Positions 1 through 5,135 of a stretch of 6,806 nt of DNA are shown here, one piece after another. The position numbers were made by a program, and so were the translations under genes. The stretch covers positions 1 to 6,806 of the forward strand of contig DATMLO010000218.1 of NCBI GenBank assembly GCA_035570495.1, written 5' to 3'. A model generated the notes under the pieces. It was not told where the DNA came from and made no database searches. It was given only the letters and a program-made list of their open reading frames with translations. The stretch's first letter is position 1, and each line of letters starts with the position of its first letter. This stretch comes from DATARH01 sp035570495 (GTDB lineage Bacteria; Pseudomonadota; Alphaproteobacteria; ATCC43930; CGMCC-115725).

Positions 1-1
1 G

Positions 2-328
2 ATCGGGGTATCGCTGTTTGGCGCGGTCTTCGCCGGCGAGCTGACCGCCGGCCTCGCCGGCTCGCTGAGCGGCCAGGCGCCCGTCTCGATCGAGACCGCC
101 CCCGCCGCCGTCCAGGCCTTGCCCAGCGCGGCGCGCGCACTCTATCTGCACGCCTTCACCGCCGCCCTTCACCCGATCTTCCTCTATGCCGCGATTATCG
201 GCGCCGCGGCCTTCGCCCTGACCTGGTTTCTGCAGGAGGTGCCGCTGCGCGGCTCCGCGCCGATAACCTCGCGTCCCGCCTCGCCGCCGCCCTATAGTGA
301 GCGCGACAAGCGTCCGGGAGGATCGTGA
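2..328 (+). CDS. MFS transporter, DHA2 (EmrB/QacA-like) family, C-terminal part
   Basis: Partial gene running in from the left edge; 108 residues are visible in the frame beginning at base 2. The fragment starts with the GVSLFGAVFAG-type segment found near the end of 14-TM EmrB/QacA drug:H+ antiporters. A loop with LPSAARALYLHAF follows, then a last membrane helix at about residues 58-77 of the fragment (HPIFLY to LTWFL), and then the QEVPLRG motif that marks the cytoplasmic end of this family. A short polar, proline-rich tail closes the protein. By family, it would be an inner-membrane exporter of small hydrophobic or acidic compounds. Its TGA stop (326-328) shares one base with the ATG of the following dioxygenase, so the two are probably cotranscribed and translationally coupled. 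The substrate cannot be told from this piece. Confidence 0.85.
   Translation: MGVSLFGAVFAGELTAGLAGSLSGQAPVSIETAPAAVQALPSAARALYLHAFTAALHPIFLYAAIIGAAAFALTWFLQEVPLRGSAPITSRPASPPPYSERDKRPGGS
316..321 (+). promoter_or_regulatory. Ribosome binding site deciding the dioxygenase start
   Basis: GGGAGG lies inside the last codons of the transporter gene, 6 bases before the ATG at 328. It favours that ATG over the GTG three bases earlier and supports translational coupling through the TGATG overlap. Confidence 0.65.
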
Positions 329-1170
329 TGGCCGTAAGCGTGCGCCGGTTGGCGGAAACCTTTGTCGGCGAGGTGTCGGGCGTCGACCTTGCGCGGCTCG
401 ACGGCGCCGCGACCGACGCCATCAAGAACGCCTGGCTCGCGCATAAGGTGCTGGTGTTCCACGATCAGCACCTCGACGAGGACAATCTCGTCGCCTTCGC
501 CGAGCATCTGGGCGATGTCGAAATCCACCTGCGTCAGACCCGCACTACCGGGCGGCGCGAGGTGATGCTCGTCTCCAACATCAAGGAGGACGGCAAGGCG
601 ATCGGCCGGCTCGGCAACCAGGAGCTCAACTGGCACATGGACCAGATCTTCATGGCGCAGCCGACCGCCGGGACGATCCTCTACGCGGTCGAGGTGACGC
701 CGGAAGGTGGCGATACCTGGTTCTGCGACCTAGGCGCCGCTTATGAGATGCTGCCCCCGGGCCTGAAGGCAAAGGTCGACGGCCGCCGCGCGGTGCATTC
801 CGCCGCCACCGCCGACCGCCGCGTCGGCATCCAGCTCAGCGCGGACCAGAAGGCGCGGGCGCCGGAGGTCATCCACCCGCTCGTCCGCACCCATCCGCTC
901 GCGCACGAAAAGGGCCTCTATTTCAGCATGAACCACACCGCGCGGCTCGACGGCCTGTCGGAGGAGGACAGCCTGCCCCTGCTCGACAAGCTGCGCGCCC
1001 ACGCGACGCAGCCGCGTTTTGTCTATGCGCATCGCTGGCAGGTCGGCGATCTTGTGCTGTGGGACAATGCCTGCACGATGCACCGCCGCGACCCGTTTCC
1101 CGACGAATACCCGCGGCTCATGCGCCGCGTCGGGATCAACTTCCCGGCCGATTTGAGAGTACCCTTTTAA
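328..1170 (+). CDS. TauD/TfdA-family Fe(II)/2-oxoglutarate-dependent dioxygenase
   Basis: A 280-residue protein of normal length for the TauD/TfdA family, which couples 2-oxoglutarate decarboxylation to substrate hydroxylation, for example taurine desulfonation or 2,4-D ether cleavage. The iron-binding triad is visible: H103 and D105 in NWHMDQIF, and H252 in DNACTMHRRDPF. R263 and R267 sit 11 and 15 residues after H252, the spacing of the arginines that in TauD bind 2-oxoglutarate and the substrate acid group. LVLWDNACTMHRRDPF is closer to the TfdA/alkylsulfatase-like branch than to classic TauD. I chose the ATG at 328: GGGAGG (316-321) lies 6 bases before it, while the in-frame GTG at 325 would be only 3 bases from that site. 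The start overlaps the transporter stop as TGATG. The family is certain; the substrate is unknown. An aryloxy- or sulfo-acid is possible but not shown. Confidence 0.9.
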   Translation: MAVSVRRLAETFVGEVSGVDLARLDGAATDAIKNAWLAHKVLVFHDQHLDEDNLVAFAEHLGDVEIHLRQTRTTGRREVMLVSNIKEDGKAIGRLGNQELNWHMDQIFMAQPTAGTILYAVEVTPEGGDTWFCDLGAAYEMLPPGLKAKVDGRRAVHSAATADRRVGIQLSADQKARAPEVIHPLVRTHPLAHEKGLYFSMNHTARLDGLSEEDSLPLLDKLRAHATQPRFVYAHRWQVGDLVLWDNACTMHRRDPFPDEYPRLMRRVGINFPADLRVPF

Positions 1171-1174
1171 CAAC

Positions 1175-1302
1175 CCCTCTCCCGCATGCGGGAGAGGGAG
1201 GGACCCATCGCACAGCGATGGGAGGGTGAGGGTCAGGCGCGAAACCCTCACCCGTCTCGCGCTTTCCGGCGCTCGCCACCCTCTCCCGCAAGCGGGAGAG
1301 GG
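1175..1302. repeat. Composite palindromic intergenic repeat element (REP/MITE-like)
   Basis: Four inverted repeats fill almost the whole gap between the dioxygenase and the HAD gene. (1) A perfect 24-bp palindrome at 1175-1198, arms CCCTCTCCCGCA/TGCGGGAGAGGG. (2) CCCATCGC (1204-1211) with GCGATGGG (1215-1222), loop ACA. (3) GGGTGAGGGT (1224-1233) with ACCCTCACCC (1244-1253). (4) CCCTCTCCCGC (1279-1289) with GCGGGAGAGGG (1292-1302), loop AA. The two outer palindromes are nearly the same sequence, so the element has palindromic ends, as dispersed MITE/REP-type elements of alphaproteobacteria often do. It has no coding capacity. It could attenuate read-through from the dioxygenase, and its right end lies just 5' of the HAD ribosome binding site. 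Confidence 0.8.
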
Positions 1303-1317
1303 AACGGAGTTCGCAAC

Positions 1318-2016
1318 ATGAAAGACCTCAAAGTCCTCGCCTTCGATACCGGCGGGACGATCCTCGATTGGCATAGCGGCATCTCCGCCGCGCTCGCCGA
1401 ATGCGGCACACGCCGCGGCGTCACGCATGACTGGGCGGTCTTCACCAACGAGTACCGCCGCCGCGCGCTGCGCGGGATGGTCGGCCAGGTCGATCCCGCC
1501 TTCAACATCGACGATGTGCATCGTGACCTGCTCGACGAATTGCTCGCCAAGGCCGGCATCACGGCCTTCACCGCCGAGGATCGCGCCGCGATCACCGCGC
1601 GCTGGCACGCGCTCGACGCGTGGCCCGATTTTGTGCCCGCGCTCGGCCGGCTCAAGCAGCGCTATGTCTGTGTGTCGTTCACGATCCTCAGCCTGGCGCT
1701 GGTGATCGACGTCTCGCGCCGGAACGGCGTTGACTGGGACGCTGTCATCGCCTGCGAGATGCTGCGCGTCTACAAGACGCGGCCCGAGGCCTACCAGCGC
1801 GCCGCGCAATTGCTGCAGGTCTCGCCCGCCGACATCGTGATGGTCGCCTGCCATAATTTCGACCTCGACGCAGCGCGCGGTGAAGGCTACCGCACCGCCT
1901 TTGTCCGCCGCCCGGATGAATGGGGCGCCGCTGGCCCGCCCGACCCCACTCCCAACCCGGCTTGCGATATCGTCGTCGACGGTTTCGCCGAGTTGGCCGA
2001 CCGCTTCGGCGCATAG
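1318..2016 (+). CDS. HAD-superfamily hydrolase, (S)-2-haloacid dehalogenase-like (type II)
   Basis: A 232-residue cytoplasmic protein, the usual length for type II L-2-haloacid dehalogenases, which convert L-2-haloalkanoates to D-2-hydroxyacids. The nucleophile is D10 in AFDTGGTILDW. The second Asp of phosphatase-type HADs (DxD) is replaced by G12, which argues against a phosphatase. Other catalytic positions align with those known from L-DEX YL: T14, S120, K153 (in VYKTRPEAY), Y159 and D182 (in ACHNFDLDAAR). Two positions are atypical. The DxYGT aromatic residue is Gly, and the usual S-N after strand 3 is S120-F121. Dehalogenase activity is therefore uncertain and another small-acid hydrolase role is possible. 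The start ATG follows a GGAACGGAG site (about 1301-1309), just downstream of the palindromic element. The open frame continues upstream through that repeat but is not used. The gene probably follows the dioxygenase in the same transcription unit, separated by 147 bp of repeats. Confidence 0.82.
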   Translation: MKDLKVLAFDTGGTILDWHSGISAALAECGTRRGVTHDWAVFTNEYRRRALRGMVGQVDPAFNIDDVHRDLLDELLAKAGITAFTAEDRAAITARWHALDAWPDFVPALGRLKQRYVCVSFTILSLALVIDVSRRNGVDWDAVIACEMLRVYKTRPEAYQRAAQLLQVSPADIVMVACHNFDLDAARGEGYRTAFVRRPDEWGAAGPPDPTPNPACDIVVDGFAELADRFGA

Positions 2017-2037
2017 CAAAAAAATAATTGCTATTTT
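2013..2037 (+). terminator. Possible AT-rich hairpin terminator after the HAD gene
   Basis: ATAGCAA (2013-2019) and TTGCTAT (2028-2034) form a perfect 7-bp inverted repeat with an 8-base A-rich loop, followed by TTTT. The left arm includes the TAG stop of the HAD gene. The stem is AT-rich and weak, so this may only be a partial terminator. The patch is strikingly AT-rich for this GC-rich region. Confidence 0.35.
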
Positions 2038-2040
2038 AAT

Positions 2041-2280
2041 ATTGATAATACCGCACGCCCCTCCCATCTCCCAGGCTCGTTATTTGAAAGTCCGAAACCG
2101 GAGCTTGGACGGGCGAGCGGAGCGGTCAGCGCAGCAAAGACCAACAAAAACCTGGTGCCGTCGGGCTCATAACAACAAGAAGAGGCCCGAACCACGCCCC
2201 TGCAACGCGCTCAGAAGCAACCCGGCAAACCGTGAAGTAGGCAGTGAATAAGAATTGAGGCAGGCACCGCGCGCTTCGCC
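2041..2280. other. Non-coding stretch without a recognisable gene
   Basis: No frame here resembles a protein on either strand. The stretch looks less GC-rich than the neighbouring genes (runs such as CAACAAAAA and AACAACAAGAAGAG), which could mark a decayed insertion or relic. Its only recognisable content is the initiator-tRNA-like fragment at 2151-2173 and a small inverted repeat, TCGGGC (2161-2166) with GCCCGA (2185-2190). Confidence 0.5.
2151..2173 (+). pseudogene. Fragment resembling the D-arm to anticodon loop of initiator tRNA-Met
   Basis: CCTGGTGC followed by CGTCGGGCTCATAAC closely matches the part of bacterial tRNA-fMet that runs CCTGGTAGCTCGTCGGGCTCA and on through the CAT anticodon to AAC, lacking two bases in the D arm. 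After AAC the match stops: the 3' half of the anticodon stem and the T arm are absent, and no acceptor stem is seen. It cannot fold as a tRNA. Either it is a scrap left by a recombination or insertion event, or the match is chance. Confidence 0.3.
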
Positions 2281-2388
2281 TGTCATTCCCGCGAGAGCGG
2301 GAGCCCATGAACACGGGCTTTTGCCTGGCTGGCTCCGACTGTGTTTATGGGCTCCGGGTTCCTCGCCGCGCGACGATCCGGAGTGACA
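2281..2388. repeat. TGTCATTCCCGCG-type palindromic dispersed repeat (MITE-like)
   Basis: The ends are inverted copies: TGTCATTC (2281-2288) and GAGTGACA (2381-2388) match at 7 of 8 positions. Inside, GGAGCCCATGAACAC (2300-2314) pairs with GTGTTTATGGGCTCC (2341-2355), 15-bp arms with one mismatch. CCCGC/GCGGG next to the left end (2288-2301) forms a small hairpin. The TGTCATTCCCGCG...GCGGGA opening is a very common proteobacterial intergenic repeat. Frames read through it give the familiar false peptide SRSRGND, not a gene. Confidence 0.8.
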
Positions 2389-2502
2389 AGGTGGGCGCGC
2401 GCTAGCCTCACTATGCCTTCTTAATGTCGCGCGCGTTTGGCCCGTCTCGAAAATTTATGCCGCTCCGGCCTTCACTAGAGGCATCGAGCAAGGCCGGTCG
2501 CG

Positions 2503-2691
2503 ATGGTGCAGCTTTATTTTCGTGATGAACCTGGGGTCTGGCGCGCGCCGCGCGACGCGACGCGACCCGACGACCAGCCATTCATCGCCGCGGCCAACGT
2601 CGCCGCCGGCTGGGTTTACGAGATCGCCGGCCCGTTCTTTTGGGGCGCGCTGATCCTGCTGTTCGTGCTGGGGGGAGCCGCGCCGCGCTGA
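2503..2691 (+). CDS. Possible small single-pass membrane protein (hypothetical)
   Basis: A 62-residue frame that I do not recognise. The first 35 residues are polar and rich in Arg, Asp and Pro (PGVWRAPRDATRPDDQPF). Residues about 41-58 (IAGPFFWGALILLFVLGG) form one convincing membrane helix, and the protein ends four residues later. From about codon 10 onward the third positions are mostly G or C, as in the surrounding real genes, which supports coding. The ribosome binding site is weak (CAAGG about 9 bases before the ATG). It stands alone, converging on the aldolase gene with about 30 bp between stops. It could also be a chance frame in GC-rich DNA. Confidence 0.42.
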   Translation: MVQLYFRDEPGVWRAPRDATRPDDQPFIAAANVAAGWVYEIAGPFFWGALILLFVLGGAAPR

Positions 2692-2713
2692 TCCTTACCG
2701 GACAGCGCGGCGC
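2680..2713. terminator. Inverted repeat between convergent genes, possible bidirectional terminator
   Basis: GCGCCGCGCTG (2680-2690) and CAGCGCGGCGC (2703-2713) are perfect 11-bp inverted arms with a 12-base loop, lying at the junction of the small + gene and the - strand aldolase. Neither side has a T tract, so it would be a strong stem but not a classical intrinsic terminator. Confidence 0.4.
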
Positions 2714-2721
2714 CACCAGCT

Positions 2722-3501
2722 TTAGCGGAAGTTCCCGACCTCCGACCACACGGCGCCGACCGCCTCGCGCGCAGCCTTCGACATGAGGCCCGCGTCGTTG
2801 GCGATTGTCGTCAGGCGGAAGCCCATCTTGATCATCCGCGCCGCATAGGCGGGCTGGCCGCAATGGATGCCGGGATAGATGTCGCGCTTCTTGCACGCGA
2901 CGATCAGCTTCTCGTACATGCCGAGCTGCTCGGAATCCTCGCTGTCGAGCGCCGGCGTCTTGCCCATCGAAAACGCCAGGTCGCTCGGGCCCACATAGAT
3001 CGAGCTGATCCCCGGCACGTCGAGGATCGCATCGATATTCTCGACCGCCTGGCGCGTCTCGATCATCGGAATGACCAGCACCTCGTCATTGGCGGTCTTC
3101 TGATAAGTGCCAGCGACGCCATAGGTCGCGGCGCGGATCGGGCCGTTGCTGCGGGTACCCTTCGGCGGGTAGAGCGCGTATTGCACAAGCGCCCGCGCCT
3201 CTTCCACCGTGTTGATCATCGGGCAGATGACGCCATAGGCGCCGGCATCGAGCACCTTGCCGACGATCCCCGGCTCGTTCCACGGCACACGCACCAGCTT
3301 TGTCACCGGGAACCGGTCCATCGCCTGAAAGCAGTGGACCATCGACTGGTAGTCCTGGACGCCGTGCTGCATGTCGACGGTGATGCTGTCCCAGCCGCAT
3401 TGCGCCATGACCTCGGCCGCGAAACCCGACGGGATCGCCAGCCACCCATTGACCGCAGCCTTCCCCGCCTGCCACCGCTCCTTCAGCTTGTTGTCGGCCA
3501 T
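2722..3501 (-). CDS. HpcH/HpaI-family class II aldolase (4-hydroxy-2-oxoacid aldolase-like)
   Basis: A 259-residue protein of family-typical length. This metal-dependent aldolase family cleaves 4-hydroxy-2-oxoacids, for example 4-hydroxy-2-oxoheptanedioate, to pyruvate or a related 2-oxoacid and an aldehyde; malyl/citramalyl-type lyases are relatives. Key residues are in place: D43 and H46 in VDMQHG (catalytic base), R71 in LVRVPWN (2-oxoacid binding), and the metal ligands E148 in PMIETRQA and D174 in YVGPSDLAFSMG. These match HpaI H45, R70, E149 and D175. YPPKGTRSNGP is also a family signature. AAAGGGGAA precedes the ATG at 3501 by about 7 bases. The gene is divergent from the alpha/beta hydrolase and shares its control region. 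That pairing suggests the last steps of a meta-cleavage pathway, but the hydratase that would link the two is absent here. The exact substrate is unknown. Confidence 0.9.
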   Translation of the reverse strand: MADNKLKERWQAGKAAVNGWLAIPSGFAAEVMAQCGWDSITVDMQHGVQDYQSMVHCFQAMDRFPVTKLVRVPWNEPGIVGKVLDAGAYGVICPMINTVEEARALVQYALYPPKGTRSNGPIRAATYGVAGTYQKTANDEVLVIPMIETRQAVENIDAILDVPGISSIYVGPSDLAFSMGKTPALDSEDSEQLGMYEKLIVACKKRDIYPGIHCGQPAYAARMIKMGFRLTTIANDAGLMSKAAREAVGAVWSEVGNFR

Positions 3502-3522
3502 TCACTTTCCCCTTTGATGATT

Positions 3523-3534
3523 GGTGCGCGCACC
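3523..3534. promoter_or_regulatory. 12-bp perfect palindrome in the divergent control region
   Basis: GGTGCGCGCACC is a perfect palindrome 22-33 bases upstream of the aldolase ATG. The position would suit an operator or a site overlapping the aldolase promoter. Short GC palindromes also arise easily in such DNA, so the regulatory role is inference. Confidence 0.3.
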
Positions 3535-3544
3535 GCCGCCCCAT

Positions 3545-3575
3545 CTATCCTATCGAACCGCCTATCCTACCGAAC
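3545..3575. promoter_or_regulatory. Tandem 14-bp repeat, candidate operator
   Basis: CTATCCTATCGAAC (3545-3558) and CTATCCTACCGAAC (3562-3575) differ at one base and start 17 bp apart. They lie in the gap between the divergent aldolase and hydrolase genes. On the minus strand the units contain GTTCGATA and GTTCGGTA, which resemble the first half of IclR-family operators such as that of PcaR. A transcription factor controlling both genes is a reasonable inference. No regulator gene is in the window. Confidence 0.4.
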
Positions 3576-3601
3576 AGGCGGGAATTCGCGTAAGAAGGCT
3601 C

Positions 3602-3619
3602 GCACGCCTGCCGGCGTGC
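3602..3619. promoter_or_regulatory. Inverted repeat in the hydrolase leader
   Basis: GCACGCC (3602-3608) and GGCGTGC (3613-3619) form a perfect 7-bp stem with a TGCC loop, 67 bases upstream of the hydrolase ATG. It could be an operator half-pair or an mRNA hairpin in the leader. There is no T tract, so a terminator is unlikely. Confidence 0.3.
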
Positions 3620-3685
3620 AACAAGACGCCTCTCGTCGCAAGCCGCCGCGACGACAGCGCCCAAAGCCGAGCCGAGGAGGAACAG

Positions 3686-4540
3686 ATGCCCTTCATCGCG
3701 TCGAACGGCCTCACCGAGGCAGGCACCAGCAAAACCATCGCCGCCGGTGGCATGAACATCCACTATCACGACATCGGCGCTGGCGAACCGGTGCTGTTCC
3801 TGCACTCCTACGGCCCCGGCACGACCGCCTGGATCACCTTCCACAAAGCGATCGGCGAGCTGTCGCGGCACTACCGCTGCATCCTCTTCGACATGCCGAA
3901 TTTCTCGAAGACCGGCCCGATCGTCTATCGCGAGGGGGTGCATGGGCTGCAGGCGCGTACCGCCGTCGCTTTGCTCGACGCGCTCGGCATCGACAACGCC
4001 TACTGGGTCGGCAATTCGCAAGGCGGCCAGTCGGCGATGGTGGCGGCGATCTCCTATCCCGATCGGGTTCGCAGGTTCGTCATGGGCGGCTCGCATATCG
4101 GCACCGGCGGCGACCGCTATTTGATGGCCAACCGCCCGTCCGAGGGCGCCCGCACGACGCTGCGCACGATCGCCGACCCGAGCCCCGACAACATCCGCCA
4201 CTATCTGCGCACCCATATCGACGATCCGAGCTTGGTGACCGACGAACTCGTCGACTACATCCACCACGCCCACACCTGGTCGCCCGAGTTCCTCGCGGCG
4301 CGCGCGCAATCGGAAAGCCTGCCGCACGACTACACGCCGGATCTTCCGGGCATCAAGGCGCCGGTCCTCCTCATCCACGGCCGCTATGACAGGATGGTGC
4401 CGTTCGAGGTGTCGATCGCGATCCTCAACCACATCGCCGACTCGCGCCTGGTGCTGTTCAACAATTGCGGCCACTGGCCGCCCTTCGAGAAGCCGGCCGA
4501 GTGGACCGCCCAGGTGCTGGCGTTCCTGAAGGGCTATTGA
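3686..4540 (+). CDS. Alpha/beta hydrolase, meta-cleavage-product (C-C bond) hydrolase-like
   Basis: A 284-residue cytoplasmic enzyme, the length of BphD/MhpC/XylF-type hydrolases that split 2-hydroxy-6-oxo-dienoates formed by extradiol ring cleavage. The triad is S111 in WVGNSQGG, D235 in HGRYDRMVP and H263 in NCGHWPPFEKP, close to BphD S112/D237/H265. W264 after the His is also kept. The N-terminal oxyanion motif, HG(G/S)GPG in the family, reads H40-S-Y-G-P-G here, with both small residues after His changed. That could alter the substrate, and ester or other C-C substrates cannot be excluded. The start is set by GAGGAGG (3674-3680), 5 bases before the ATG. The frame is open upstream to a TTG at 3521, but that stretch is promoter DNA. 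The gene is divergent from the aldolase and converges with the dioxygenase beta gene, 9 bp between stops, with no terminator hairpin visible. Confidence 0.88.
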   Translation: MPFIASNGLTEAGTSKTIAAGGMNIHYHDIGAGEPVLFLHSYGPGTTAWITFHKAIGELSRHYRCILFDMPNFSKTGPIVYREGVHGLQARTAVALLDALGIDNAYWVGNSQGGQSAMVAAISYPDRVRRFVMGGSHIGTGGDRYLMANRPSEGARTTLRTIADPSPDNIRHYLRTHIDDPSLVTDELVDYIHHAHTWSPEFLAARAQSESLPHDYTPDLPGIKAPVLLIHGRYDRMVPFEVSIAILNHIADSRLVLFNNCGHWPPFEKPAEWTAQVLAFLKGY

Positions 4541-4549
4541 GAACGACGG

Positions 4550-5080
4550 CTACAAGAAGACGCTGAGGTTCTTGTCGAGCAGCACATTGGCGTCGAGCAC
4601 GATCGTCCGCTTGGCGATCTTCCATCCACCCTCGACCGGGCGCAGCACATCCTCGCGGCAGCCGGAGAGCAGCTGGTGGTCGGTCTCCAGATGCGAGCGA
4701 TAGACGAGAAACGCGGTCTTCACCTCGACCTCGCCATTGGCCAGCGGCGTCGCGATCAGGTTGCCGACCAGGTGCCGCGTGCGCGACGGCGGGTCCTCCG
4801 CCCAGGCCATGCCGCTGTCGAGCCGGGCGACGCGCATCTCGAGATAGCGCTTATCCTCCTCGAGGATCGCCAGGTCGCCCCGCTCGGTGATCTCGCGGTG
4901 CAGCTCGCGGCGCAGCACATTCTTGCGGCGCGGCATGAAATAAAGGACATCATCGGTGAAGAGATCGAGCCATTCGCCGAGCCGTCGCTCGTCGAGCAGC
5001 CACGCCTCGCGGATATAGAACTGCATCAGCTCGAACCACAGCGCCTGCTGCGCCGCCGCCGTCGCGGACTTCGGCTTCAT
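4550..5080 (-). CDS. Aromatic-ring-hydroxylating dioxygenase, beta (small) subunit
   Basis: A 176-residue NTF2-fold subunit, slightly shorter than BphE or NdoC. It shows the conserved helix with EAWLLDERRLGEWLDLF followed by DDVLYFMPRR, the middle DPPSRTRHLVGN segment that ends a substrate-side strand, and the C-terminal GWKIAKRTIVLDANVLLDKNLS typical of the family. The beta subunit has no cofactor. It packs with the alpha subunit, usually as alpha3beta3, and stabilises the complex. It is the second gene of the minus-strand operon, 55 bp after alpha, with GGAGGG 8 bases before the ATG. That Shine-Dalgarno sequence lies in a repeat-like spacer and can pair with an upstream CCCTCC. The gene ends 9 bp from the hydrolase stop on the other strand. 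Confidence 0.93.
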   Translation of the reverse strand: MKPKSATAAAQQALWFELMQFYIREAWLLDERRLGEWLDLFTDDVLYFMPRRKNVLRRELHREITERGDLAILEEDKRYLEMRVARLDSGMAWAEDPPSRTRHLVGNLIATPLANGEVEVKTAFLVYRSHLETDHQLLSGCREDVLRPVEGGWKIAKRTIVLDANVLLDKNLSVFL

Positions 5081-5135
5081 CGCTCACTCCCTCCGCCTCG
5101 ATAGGGGAGGGCCGGGGTGGGGGCGGCTCTCACGC
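5081..5135. repeat. GC-rich repeat-like spacer between the alpha and beta genes
   Basis: The spacer carries a run of G-rich blocks on the + strand (GGGGAGGG, GGGGTGGGGG) and CCCTCC (5089-5094) paired with GGAGGG (5106-5111) over an 11-base loop. The style matches the degenerate ends of the GGGAGGG/GGGGTGGGGG intergenic repeats common in these genomes. In the minus-strand mRNA the second arm, 5094-5089, is the ribosome binding site of the beta gene, so the hairpin could lower its translation relative to alpha. Confidence 0.4.

Noticed and set aside
1175..1302. CRISPR-like array from the repeated CCCTCTCCCGC blocks
   Set aside because: There are only two copies, each a self-palindrome, with no regular spacers and no cas genes; it is a REP/MITE-like element.
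730..2067. Long minus-strand open frame opposite the dioxygenase and HAD genes
   Set aside because: It runs across two well-supported genes and the palindromic repeat element. No domain is recognisable; it is a mirror effect of GC-rich coding.
2126..2314. Small minus-strand frame through the TGTCATTCCCGCG repeat
   Set aside because: Its start MFMGSRSRGND is the well-known false peptide produced by this repeat family.
3521..3685. N-terminal extension of the alpha/beta hydrolase from the TTG at 3521
   Set aside because: It would turn the repeat-bearing control region into protein. The ATG at 3686 has a strong GAGGAGG site and gives the family length and triad numbering.
2863..4389. Long plus-strand open frame opposite the aldolase and overlapping the hydrolase
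   Set aside because: The translated product is rich in His/Arg/Asp without any motif. The aldolase and hydrolase frames carry full catalytic motifs.
5118..5134. G-rich block as a quadruplex-forming regulatory site
   Set aside because: The G runs are short on separation and belong to a repeat-like spacer in a GC-rich genome; nothing supports a specific role.
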